This document shows, one piece after another, positions 1 to 7,557 of a DNA stretch of 17,624 nt. Source of the stretch: GCA-2724215 sp015660315 (lineage in GTDB: Bacteria; Latescibacterota; UBA2968; UBA8231); NCBI GenBank assembly GCA_029941315.1, contig JAPYQE010000118.1, positions 1-17,624 of the forward strand. The letters are read 5' to 3'. Within the stretch, counting starts at the first letter, position 1. Each line of letters starts with the position of its first letter. Below the pieces are notes generated by a model, which was given only the letters and a program-made list of their open reading frames with translations, made no database searches and was not told the origin of the DNA. A program made the translations under genes and the position numbers.

Positions 1-120
1 CGACCGAATTACGAACGGTTTCCGTCGCGTATTAATAAGCATTCAGTAGCAAAAATAGGTGTGCTTTTCAGGTATGCTTCTATTGTCTACAGGCAAAATC
101 GTGTTATTGCCTGATTCAAT
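1..120. other. Gene-poor left edge
   Basis: No supported gene, RNA or terminator is visible here. The stretch is AT-rich and could hold the promoter of the remnant at 121 or the end of a gene outside the window. From 416 to 491 I see only a 12-bp perfect palindrome (416-427, AAGACATGTCTT) and no clear ribosome binding site for the gene at 492. Confidence 0.3.
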
Positions 121-415
121 ATGAAAAGTATGAAAAGTAAAATCGCTTCTATTCTCTATTTACTGTTGTTGCTCAATCATTGTCGGGGCATGCCGGAGTA
201 TTCACTTTCGATACGCCGGCCAAATCGCTGTTTTACCAAGTGGGGGCGGCGGACAAACCAAGAGCTTTACATGTAATGAGTGGGGCGCAGCGGACGCGGT
301 TGTTCCACCGGGGATTTACCTGTGTCATATCGATGCGGGTACTGATGTGGGGCGGGGAACGGTGATGCGTGCATTTTTCGTGGCGTATTTATGCAATATC
401 TCATATATAGCGTGA
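121..415 (+). pseudogene. Remnant of a secreted protein with a FlgD-Ig-like C-terminal domain
   Basis: The ATG at 121 opens a frame with a signal-peptide-like start (MKSMKSKIASILYLLLLL) that soon loses meaning and stops near 276. A different frame, open from about 134 to the TGA at 413-415, has no good start. It reads ...GQTKSFTCNEWGAADAV then VPPGIYLCHIDAGTD and ends RAFFVAY plus eight extra residues. The pattern W-G-x-x-D-x-x-V-P-P-G-x-Y-L matches the end of FlgD-Ig-like domains, which sit at the C terminus of many large secreted proteins. I infer that most of the gene was lost and that the signal peptide and the last domain now lie in different frames. The alternatives are a chance signal-like start plus a C-terminal scrap, or a frameshift introduced by assembly. 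Only the C-terminal match is reasonably convincing. Confidence 0.4.
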
Positions 416-491
416 AAGACATGTCTTACAAGATTATATTGGGTGCAATACCTAAAAATTTCCACCGGCCCAGACTTTTTGAAAGCGTAAT

Positions 492-2375
492 ATGACTGTA
501 GCCCCAGGGGTCTATCGCGATCAGCAATGGATCATATCACCTTTCAGCGACTTGTTTTTCTTTATTGGCACGCCCCTATTGTGTCTGGTGACGATGTTGC
601 CGTTGCGAGGGTTTGTCGATTCGCAAACTATCGCTTTCTACGCTTTGGCGCTCTTTGCCACGGGGCACCATTTGCCTGGGTTTATGCGCGCTTATGGCGA
701 TCCTGAACTGTTTAGCACATTCAAAGAGAAATTTGTAATTGCTCCTGTCGTGGTATTATTCGTTACGGCGTTGGCGCAGTTTAATACGTTGCATGGGCTT
801 TTTCTCATGGTGCTGGTCTGGGAAGTTTGGCACCTTTTTATGCAACATTATGGCATCATGCGGATCTACGATGCCAAGAATAAGATTTTTGCTAGGCTCA
901 ACGCTCGGCTCGATTGGGCAATGACCTTGTGTGCCTTTGTCACGGTGGTTATCTATAGTCCCGAATATTTTCACCGGATCCTCGACCACAATCAAAGAGT
1001 CGGTCTGCCCTTTCCCTCCGTCGAGTTGACCTTTTTTCTTAAAGACCTGCTCTTTTATTTTACTATGACGGTGTTTGTTGCCTATCTGGCAAATATTGTG
1101 CATCGGATGGTTACCGGACAGAAGGTCAGCCTGCCGAAAGTGGCGGTGATGGCGACTACGGTTTTTATCATCTATTATGGTTGGATCCACATCAACGACT
1201 TGGTCATCGGTTACGCCGCCTTCGCAGTTTTTCACGACATTCAATATTTTGCCATAGTCTGGGTCTACAATAACAATCTGGTCAAAAGACAGGAACGTAC
1301 CACCAAGGTGTTGCGCACATTTTTCACGACGCGGACTCTGCCGATATTGGCGGCCTATATGCTCGTCTCCTTCGCCTATGGCAGTATTAATATGATGGAG
1401 GGCTTTCTCAAGTCCGAACAGGCGATTAATATCATTGAGATTTTTGTAATAACCTCGACGATTCTGCACTATTATTTTGACGGCTTCATATGGAAAATGA
1501 AAGACCGTAAGAACCAGGCCAATTTGGGGATTAAAGTAGAAGGAGGGACCGATCGCATCGGAGCAGGCTCTCTCCAAGCTGGATTGCCTCGCTTTCGCAG
1601 CTACTTCCGCGAAGCAGGTCGACAACTCGTTTATTTTGCCCTGCCGGTCGCGGGCTTGGCGTTTTTTCAGTTTTACTGGACGGCTGATGAAGCCGATGCC
1701 CGCGAGAAGATGGTCGAATTGTTTCCCGACTTGGCGGGGGCGCATAATAATCTCGGGGTCTTCTATGCGCGATTAGGTGATTGGAATAAGGCCTCGGGCG
1801 AATACCGTAGGGCACTTGAGCTCGATGGAGGGGCCTATGAAGCCCATAAGAATCTCGGACTGCTCTATGCGCGACAGGGCTTGCTCGACGAAGCGCACGC
1901 GCATTATCAGCAGGCCATAGACCACAAGCCGGAATATGTCGAAGCGCTAAATTCCCAAGGCCTGGTTTTTATGCAACGCGGGCAGCTTGCTAAAGCTCAA
2001 CAGCGATTTATGGAGGCTCTCGCCGAATTTGAATACGCACCTGCCTATAATAATCTAGGCACCGCTTATCTCAAGGATAAGAACTATATGGCGGCGATTC
2101 GGGCGTATAAGAAGGCGATTGCATTAGAAGAGAAGAATGCAATGCACCATTTCAACCTGGGGCTGGCTTTTCAAAAAGCAGTCCAGAACGAGGGGGCAGT
2201 GCAGGCTTTTGAGCAAGCCATCGCCTTACAGCCGTCCTACGCGAAGGCCTATTTGAGTATGGCTTTGTCCCATCAACGAATGGGCAATCTACCGGCAGCG
2301 CGAAAATCGTTACAGCGTCTGTTACAGGTCGAACCGGAAAATGCTACGGCTGCCCGTTTATTGGTGCGACTGTAA
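492..2375 (+). CDS. His-rich polytopic membrane protein fused to TPR repeats
   Basis: 627 residues. Residues 1 to about 400 form a membrane domain with roughly eight to ten hydrophobic segments. Residues about 410-620 hold about six TPR repeats (NNLGVFYARLGDWNKA, KNLGLLYARQGLLDEA and similar), a protein-binding scaffold. The membrane part has four polar clusters beside hydrophobic helices: HHLPG (H59, H60), WHLFMQHYG (H114, H119), FHDIQY (H248, D249) and HYYFDG (H326, D330). Such spacing suggests a metal-binding membrane enzyme, in the broad style of desaturase/hydroxylase-type proteins, but I do not recognise the family and the reaction is unknown. The ATG at 492 is preferred because the protein then begins just before the first hydrophobic segment. 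No clear Shine-Dalgarno sequence precedes it. The gene converges with the CRTAC1-like lipoprotein gene, leaving 13 bp between stops. Confidence 0.85.
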   Translation: MTVAPGVYRDQQWIISPFSDLFFFIGTPLLCLVTMLPLRGFVDSQTIAFYALALFATGHHLPGFMRAYGDPELFSTFKEKFVIAPVVVLFVTALAQFNTLHGLFLMVLVWEVWHLFMQHYGIMRIYDAKNKIFARLNARLDWAMTLCAFVTVVIYSPEYFHRILDHNQRVGLPFPSVELTFFLKDLLFYFTMTVFVAYLANIVHRMVTGQKVSLPKVAVMATTVFIIYYGWIHINDLVIGYAAFAVFHDIQYFAIVWVYNNNLVKRQERTTKVLRTFFTTRTLPILAAYMLVSFAYGSINMMEGFLKSEQAINIIEIFVITSTILHYYFDGFIWKMKDRKNQANLGIKVEGGTDRIGAGSLQAGLPRFRSYFREAGRQLVYFALPVAGLAFFQFYWTADEADAREKMVELFPDLAGAHNNLGVFYARLGDWNKASGEYRRALELDGGAYEAHKNLGLLYARQGLLDEAHAHYQQAIDHKPEYVEALNSQGLVFMQRGQLAKAQQRFMEALAEFEYAPAYNNLGTAYLKDKNYMAAIRAYKKAIALEEKNAMHHFNLGLAFQKAVQNEGAVQAFEQAIALQPSYAKAYLSMALSHQRMGNLPAARKSLQRLLQVEPENATAARLLVRL

Positions 2376-2382
2376 AAGTCGC
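2366..2382. terminator. Short hairpin at the convergent gene ends
   Basis: A perfect 6-bp stem (GCGACT / AGTCGC) with a 5-nt loop spans the stop codon of the TPR membrane gene and lies 7 bp from the end of the opposing gene. Neither strand has a T-run after it, so it may slow transcription or stabilise mRNA ends. It is not a textbook intrinsic terminator. Confidence 0.25.
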
Positions 2383-2388
2383 TGATCG

Positions 2389-4581
2389 TCAATGTCGGTG
2401 TGTTTCATTCTCGGAGCGACGAAAAGATATTTTTCGCATATCGGCGACGCGTAGATTCGCGGCGTCTTCTGCGACGATATACTTTCGATCCATCGCCACA
2501 TTCGTAAAGTTTTGCACGACACCCGATGGCCAGCGGATCACCAACTCCTCGATCGTTTCGGCATTCCCTAAACCAATTTCTTGTTGCAGGGTCGAGGCCC
2601 CAAAACTCGCCCCGCTACCGGCTTGGCTATGTATAATCCGTCTTTCAGTTGCCGTTTGCGTGATCACTTCTATGCGCGCTCCGAATCCAGCGCGATTCGA
2701 TTGTACGCCCCGCAATTGCAGGGTAAGCCAGTGGTTGTCGTGACCGGGGTTTTCAAAGAGCACATTGGTGAACACGTCGCCGGAATAGGCACCACCGATA
2801 ACGGCGTAAATATCCTGGTCGCCATCGTTGTCCAAGTCGCCGAATGCTACGCCATGCCCTTTTTGTAGGTGGCCCACTCCTCCGGAAGTCGTAACATCCT
2901 CGAAAAAATCACCCCGGTTATTGCGAAACATCCGATTCGGCATTAACGAGCGATAATCGGGGTCACCCGTCCCAGCGTAAAAGTCGAGCCAGCCGTCGTT
3001 GTCTAGGTCGCCAAAATTGCAACCCATCGTATAAAGCACTTTGTTGCTGCGGGTTTGCGTGGCCAGGTTGCGAAAGGTGCCGTCGCCTAAATTGCGATAG
3101 AGGCGAGGCGGTTCACCCTTGTGCGGTATGCCCAGATAGTCCGCGGCAACATCACCGGCGTCGGCTTTATATCCCGAGACAAAGAGATCCAGCCAACCAT
3201 CGTTGTCGTAGTCCCAAAACCACACGGGAAAGCTAAAGACGGGCTGGCCGACCCCTGCGTGTTGGGTGATATCGGTGAAGTGCCATTGTCCGTTGGGGCC
3301 GGGGCCGTCGTTGTGGAAGAGTAGGTTCGCTTCGCCGAGACGAGATATGTACAGATCGGGAAGCCGATCATTGTCGATGTCGCCCCAGGCTACGCCTTTG
3401 ATGAAACCTATAACATCAAGACCGGTAGCGGCGGCAATATCGGTGAACGTGCCGTCGCCGTTGTTGCGAAAAAGTTCACAGGGGTGGTTTTGTTGCGGCG
3501 ACGATTCGTTGCCGATGAAGAGATCGAGGTGCCCGTCGTTGTCGAAGTCCGCCCAAGCCGCGGTTTGCGTCGGGTGCAGAGAGAGTAAACCCGCTTCTTC
3601 GGTGATGTCGGCGAATGTTCCGTCCCCCTGGTTTCGCAGTAGGGAGTTGGGATGGAGGCCGTCGGCACCAAACCAACCGCCGCGCAATACTAACACATCG
3701 ACAAAGCCATCATTGTCGTAGTCGGCCTGATTTGCATTGAGGCCGCCGACGATACCGGTTAAACCGGCTTTGCTTGTATGTTCGGCGAAACGGCCATCGC
3801 CCTGGTTGTGGAAATAGCGCAATGGGTCGCTCAAGCCCCAAGATGAGGCGATAATATCCTGAAAACCGTCGTTGTCGAAGTCCTCCATAATGCCGCCCCC
3901 AGCAAGCCCCAGTGCGTCTAAACCCAGGTCGGGTGCCCGGTCAGTGAAGCGCCCGATCTCATAGTCGGGAGCAAAGACATCGGGGGGGATCAGCCATTGT
4001 TCGGGGACCTTATTGGGATATTCACCTAGGGTCATATAGGCAATATTGAGCAACCAGCGCGAGGTTAGATCGAAGGGGCTTTTACGCAAAACCTCGCTAT
4101 AGAAACGAATCGCCGACCGTGAACCAGTCTGGTCTTTGTGTACGCCGGCCGCTTCAATAGGCAATAAACAAGACGCCAGATTGTGGCTCTCTAGACAGTT
4201 TTTTTGTTCCCCTAGGCGCAAGTAGGAAAGGGCGAGCATTTCTTCAAGACTGGGGCGGGTACGCAGCCGGTTTGCCCCGGCTTGGCCGCGGACGGCCTGG
4301 AATAGATCCGCGGCAGCCGCGGATTCGCCCGCTTGCAATAACTCTTTGGCCAATTCGATCTGGTGGCTAAGCTTTTGCACTGCACTTTTTGCCGGAGGCC
4401 GTTTTCGCAACCAGGCGACTCGATGGGCGTTGAGATAGATGTTTTTTTCCGGGTTTATTCCATCTACCAATTTGGCTAGGCGTTGGGCCATGAGCTTGGT
4501 CCCAGGTGCTTGATAAGGCTCGCTGGTACAACCTGAGTGTGCGAAGGCAGATAGAATAAGGATAAATAGTATCATATACAT
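2389..4581 (-). CDS. CRTAC1-like lipoprotein with FG-GAP/VCBS repeats and ASPIC/UnbV domain
   Basis: 730 residues from the chosen ATG at 4581 (an ATG at 4575 is equally possible). Residues 1-18 form a lipoprotein-type signal, MYMILFILILSAFAHSGC, with Cys18 as the likely lipidated residue. H at position -3 is atypical. Residues about 20-190 are helical and TPR-like. Residues about 235-600 carry seven calcium-binding-type loops of the DxDNDGxxD kind (EDFDNDGFQD, ADYDNDGFVD, ADFDNDGHLD, GDIDNDRLPD, WDYDNDGWLD, GDLDNDGWLD, GDLDNDGDQD), typical of FG-GAP/VCBS beta-propellers. Residues about 614-710 match the ASPIC/UnbV domain (GARIEV, SQAGSGASFG, ELVIRWPSG). The protein is probably surface or periplasmic with a binding role. 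Its ligand is unknown. The frame stays open to a TTG at 4731, but that start would place a transcription terminator inside the gene and leave the signal peptide internal. No strong Shine-Dalgarno precedes either ATG. Confidence 0.88.
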   Translation of the reverse strand: MYMILFILILSAFAHSGCTSEPYQAPGTKLMAQRLAKLVDGINPEKNIYLNAHRVAWLRKRPPAKSAVQKLSHQIELAKELLQAGESAAAADLFQAVRGQAGANRLRTRPSLEEMLALSYLRLGEQKNCLESHNLASCLLPIEAAGVHKDQTGSRSAIRFYSEVLRKSPFDLTSRWLLNIAYMTLGEYPNKVPEQWLIPPDVFAPDYEIGRFTDRAPDLGLDALGLAGGGIMEDFDNDGFQDIIASSWGLSDPLRYFHNQGDGRFAEHTSKAGLTGIVGGLNANQADYDNDGFVDVLVLRGGWFGADGLHPNSLLRNQGDGTFADITEEAGLLSLHPTQTAAWADFDNDGHLDLFIGNESSPQQNHPCELFRNNGDGTFTDIAAATGLDVIGFIKGVAWGDIDNDRLPDLYISRLGEANLLFHNDGPGPNGQWHFTDITQHAGVGQPVFSFPVWFWDYDNDGWLDLFVSGYKADAGDVAADYLGIPHKGEPPRLYRNLGDGTFRNLATQTRSNKVLYTMGCNFGDLDNDGWLDFYAGTGDPDYRSLMPNRMFRNNRGDFFEDVTTSGGVGHLQKGHGVAFGDLDNDGDQDIYAVIGGAYSGDVFTNVLFENPGHDNHWLTLQLRGVQSNRAGFGARIEVITQTATERRIIHSQAGSGASFGASTLQQEIGLGNAETIEELVIRWPSGVVQNFTNVAMDRKYIVAEDAANLRVADMRKISFRRSENETHRH

Positions 4582-4603
4582 ATAGCTTAAGATCGAAAAA
4601 TGC

Positions 4604-4640
4604 AGTATAAAAGAAAACCCCCTGGTTGTTGCTAGGGGGT
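4604..4640 (-). terminator. Intrinsic terminator of the miaB-end cluster
   Basis: Read on the minus strand, a 9-bp stem (arms ACCCCCTAG and CCAGGGGGT, one G-T type wobble, 6-nt loop) is followed at once by TTTTCTTTTAT. This is a classic rho-independent terminator, about 140 bp beyond the miaB stop, and it ends the leftward cluster. A second hairpin without a T-run lies between it and miaB (7-bp arms at 4741-4747 and 4761-4767, extendable past a 2-nt bulge) and may protect the mRNA end. The position also argues that the CRTAC1-like gene begins after the terminator. Confidence 0.8.
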
Positions 4641-4782
4641 ATAAACAGACGAATGCGAATCTTGATATAAAGGCGCCGGCTTTTTGGTCTTTGCAAAAGC
4701 AACGCAGAGAAGAAATAGACTTAGACCGCAATCGCCTCCACCGCCAATGGTGGCACTTACTTGGCGGGGTGGTTGGGGGCTG

Positions 4783-6162
4783 TTACTCGGCTATCTCACC
4801 CAACAGCGTGTGCGATGTCGTGTCGGTGACCCGTATATTTACGATTTCGTTCGCTTGGATTTCTTGTGTTAATATGGCCGTTTTCCCCTGGCGTGTACGG
4901 CCGTAAAAACGAGGTTTACCGTCTTTGGCTGGACGCTTGGAAGGACCCTCTACCAGCACTTCGACGGTTTGGCCGATGTATTGTTGGTTGACCTCGCGCG
5001 AGATACTCTCTTGTAGTTTGATCACTTGCTGCAAGCGTTGGCCCTTTATTTCCTCTGGAATGTTATCGTTCATCTTCTTGTGCGCGTAGGTGCCTTCGCG
5101 CGCGGAATACTTAAACATAAAAGCTGAATCGTAGCGAATCTCTTCCATCAGTTCATAAGTCAGGCGGAAATCCTCGTCGCTCTCACCGCAAAAACCGGTT
5201 ATGATATCCGTAGTCAGGGCAATGTCTGGGATCGCGATTCTCAGCTTGCGAATAAGCTCGCGGTATTCTTCGATAGTGTACCCGCGTTGCATCGTATCCA
5301 GTTGCTTGTTGGAGCCGCTTTGCACGGGAAGATGCAGACTGGGGCAAACCTCGTTGACTTCGGCCATCGCGGCGATAACTCGATCGGTGAAATCAACCGG
5401 ATAAGGTGAGGTAAAGCGCACTCGCTCTATGCCATCAATAGCGCTGACCTCACGTAAGAGATCAGCGAAGTCCGTATCGCCTTCGCGATAGGAATTGACC
5501 GTTTGGCCGAGCAGTGTGACCTCTTTGAAGCCTTCTTGCGCGATACGTTTGACCTGGTCAACGATCTGTCCGGGGGACACACTGCGTTCACGGCCACGCA
5601 CATAAGGAACAATGCAAAAGGTGCAGAACTTGTCACAGCCGCGGATAATTGTCACCCAAGCGTTGGTGCCGGTTCTACGCACTGGGTCGACGCCGATATA
5701 ATTCTCAGCCCGGTCAAGACGCACATCGAACAGAGCATCGTCGCTCGATTGCGCCAATATTTCGGGCAGGCGTCGGTAGGCGTCTGGGCCCATTACCAAA
5801 TCGACAAAAGGTGCTCGAACAGGTAGGGATTTACTCAAATGCTGCGCCATGCAACCCAAAACGCCCAGGGTCAGGTTAGGGCGGTGGGCGCGTAAACCAT
5901 TGAGTTGGCTGATGCGCCCGATGACTCTTTCTTCGGCGTGCTCGCGCACAGCGCAAGTATTGAGCAGAATGATATCGGCTTCTTCGGCCGCGGTGGTAAT
6001 TTGATAGCCAGATTCATTGAGAATGCTGGCGACTAATTCGCTGTCGGCGACATTCATTTGGCAGCCGTAGGTTTCGATATAGACACTACGACTGCCGGCT
6101 GCTGTGCCAGGTCGAGATGCGGCGGGGCGATATTCTACGTCCTCTAAAATCGGCAGGTTCAT
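4783..6162 (-). CDS. miaB: tRNA-2-methylthio-N6-dimethylallyladenosine synthase MiaB
   Basis: 459 residues, usual family length. MiaB is a radical-SAM enzyme that adds a methylthio group to i6A at position 37 of tRNAs reading codons that start with U, which steadies decoding. The N-terminal methylthiotransferase domain holds the three cluster cysteines C34 (ETYGCQMN), C70 (LNTCAVRE) and C104 (LGCMAQ). The radical-SAM core has C176-x3-C180-x2-C183 (GCDKFCTFC), followed by VPYVRGRERS. The C-terminal part, about 390-455, is a TRAM RNA-binding domain. The start codon overlaps the mtaB stop by 4 bp (ATGA), so the two are translationally coupled. All catalytic residues are present. The MiaB versus MtaB assignment rests on the ETYGCQMN start and the PYVRGRERSR-type motif. 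Confidence 0.95.
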   Translation of the reverse strand: MNLPILEDVEYRPAASRPGTAAGSRSVYIETYGCQMNVADSELVASILNESGYQITTAAEEADIILLNTCAVREHAEERVIGRISQLNGLRAHRPNLTLGVLGCMAQHLSKSLPVRAPFVDLVMGPDAYRRLPEILAQSSDDALFDVRLDRAENYIGVDPVRRTGTNAWVTIIRGCDKFCTFCIVPYVRGRERSVSPGQIVDQVKRIAQEGFKEVTLLGQTVNSYREGDTDFADLLREVSAIDGIERVRFTSPYPVDFTDRVIAAMAEVNEVCPSLHLPVQSGSNKQLDTMQRGYTIEEYRELIRKLRIAIPDIALTTDIITGFCGESDEDFRLTYELMEEIRYDSAFMFKYSAREGTYAHKKMNDNIPEEIKGQRLQQVIKLQESISREVNQQYIGQTVEVLVEGPSKRPAKDGKPRFYGRTRQGKTAILTQEIQANEIVNIRVTDTTSHTLLGEIAE

Positions 6163-7484
6163 ATCTGTGCTCCGAAGACCAGGTCTTCGCGGGCTTGTTC
6201 TACTTCGACATCTATCAATCGGTTATTTTCCGCCGTGCCCGTAAAAAGCGCCTTGATATAGTTGTCGCTCAAACCGACTTGCAGGCCAGTCCCAGGATCC
6301 TGCCGTCCCTCTGTGAGTACTTGCAGACGTCGGCTGACAAAGCGTTTGTGGAAGGCCAGACGCTTCTCTTCGCTTAGGGCGATTAGTTCGCGGGCGCGTG
6401 ATTTTTTGGCACTTTTTTCTAGATGCTCGCCGAGTTTTTCGGCGGCAGTACCTTGGCGCAACGAATAGGGGAAGACGTGCAAATACGTCATCGGCAGATC
6501 GCATAATAGGTTTTTGGTCTGCGCGAATTGTTCTTCTGTTTCACCCGGGAAGCCCACCATGACATCGGCGCCGATGGCGCAATCTGGGATTCGTGTGGCG
6601 ATTCGCTCGATGCGTTCGGTGTAGTAGGCCCTGTTATAATGTCGCCCCATGCGTTTGAGAATCTTGTCGTCGCCGCTTTGCAAGGGCACATGGAAATGTC
6701 GGCAGAAGATCGGTGAGGCGGCGGCAAATTCAATTAACGCGTCATCGACATAGCCGGGTTCGATGGAGTTGAGCCGCAGGCGCGCGAGTCCGTCGATTTC
6801 ACTGATGTCAGTTAGTAGCGACACGAGAGCGTGTTGGTCGTCCTGATCATAACCATAGCTACCCGTGTGCACTCCAGTTAGCGCGAGTTCGCGATAGCCG
6901 GCCTCAACCATAGAACGGGCTTGCGCGACGATATCGGCCGCCTTCCTGCTCGAACTGTGGCCGCGAACCGAGGGAATGATGCAATAGGTGCAGTGTTCGT
7001 CGCAACCATCCTGTATTTGCAGCATGCCCCTAGTGCGACCCTGGGTGACGGCGCCGTCGATGGAAAGGAATTGTTCGGTGCGCGGGCGCTCTTGGGGGGA
7101 GAAGGAATTTGCCGTGGTGCCACCGAGATGTGCTTCGAGTTGCTCTATGAGTTGTGCTTTCTGCCCGTTACCGATAACCAAATCCGCCCCGGCATCATCG
7201 AGTTCCTCCGGCCGTCGTTGTGCATAACATCCGGTGGCGACGACGGTGGCGGCGGGATTCTGTCTTTTGGCGCGCCGCACAGCTTTGCGCGAGTCGGCAT
7301 CGCCGGAACCAGTCACGGTGCAGGTGTTAACGACATAGACGTCGGCTTGCGCGCCAAAAGGTACGATTTCATACCCGCGATGATCTAAGCCATTAGCCAG
7401 TGCTTCAACCTCATAGCTGTTGAGTTTGCAGCCGACATTTTGCAAGGCGACGCGTAGCGTTTTATTGGATGGTGGAGTGCTCAT
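6159..7484 (-). CDS. mtaB: tRNA (t6A37) methylthiotransferase MtaB
   Basis: 441 residues. MtaB is a radical-SAM methylthiotransferase that turns t6A into ms2t6A at position 37 of tRNAs reading ANN codons. The N-terminal cluster cysteines are C19 (QNVGCKLNSYE), C55 (VNTCTVTG) and C86 (ATGCYAQ). The radical-SAM triad is C161, C165 and C168 (GCDEHCTYC), followed by IIPSVRG. QNVGCKLN and the NTCTVT motif are typical of the MtaB branch rather than MiaB or RimO. The last 70 or so residues form the TRAM domain. It lies 73 bp downstream of pcrA/uvrD on the same strand and overlaps miaB by 4 bp. The ATG has no evident Shine-Dalgarno sequence, as is common for genes in this cluster. Confidence 0.93.
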   Translation of the reverse strand: MSTPPSNKTLRVALQNVGCKLNSYEVEALANGLDHRGYEIVPFGAQADVYVVNTCTVTGSGDADSRKAVRRAKRQNPAATVVATGCYAQRRPEELDDAGADLVIGNGQKAQLIEQLEAHLGGTTANSFSPQERPRTEQFLSIDGAVTQGRTRGMLQIQDGCDEHCTYCIIPSVRGHSSSRKAADIVAQARSMVEAGYRELALTGVHTGSYGYDQDDQHALVSLLTDISEIDGLARLRLNSIEPGYVDDALIEFAAASPIFCRHFHVPLQSGDDKILKRMGRHYNRAYYTERIERIATRIPDCAIGADVMVGFPGETEEQFAQTKNLLCDLPMTYLHVFPYSLRQGTAAEKLGEHLEKSAKKSRARELIALSEEKRLAFHKRFVSRRLQVLTEGRQDPGTGLQVGLSDNYIKALFTGTAENNRLIDVEVEQAREDLVFGAQI

Positions 7485-7557
7485 AGTCTGCGGGATTGTT
7501 TAGGGACGGAACAGACTATAAAAATTAAAGATATGGCAGCAATTGGGCAATGGCTGC

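Noticed and set aside
180..365. Open frame of 61 codons on the plus strand
   Set aside because: It starts with TTG, has no ribosome site and no family resemblance. The FlgD-Ig-like signature lies in a different frame over the same bases.
416..427. 12-bp perfect palindrome AAGACATGTCTT
   Set aside because: It has no loop and is a single isolated copy with no promoter around it that I can define, so an operator call is not supported.
756..1745. Long open frame of 329 codons on the minus strand
   Set aside because: It lies wholly opposite the TPR membrane gene, is rich in His/Arg/Gln with no domain pattern, and is best explained as a shadow of that gene's codon use.
2820..3890. Recurring GTCGTTGTC-like motif that looks like a repeat array
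   Set aside because: The copies are irregularly spaced and encode the DxDNDGxxD loops of the FG-GAP repeats. They are not a CRISPR or intergenic array.
4684..4906. Short open frames on the plus strand between the miaB end and the CRTAC1-like gene
   Set aside because: They have no ribosome site, overlap the miaB end and hairpins, and show no domain pattern.
6921..7388. Open frame of 155 codons on the plus strand
   Set aside because: It is antisense to the MtaB N-terminal domain, which has all its cluster cysteines.
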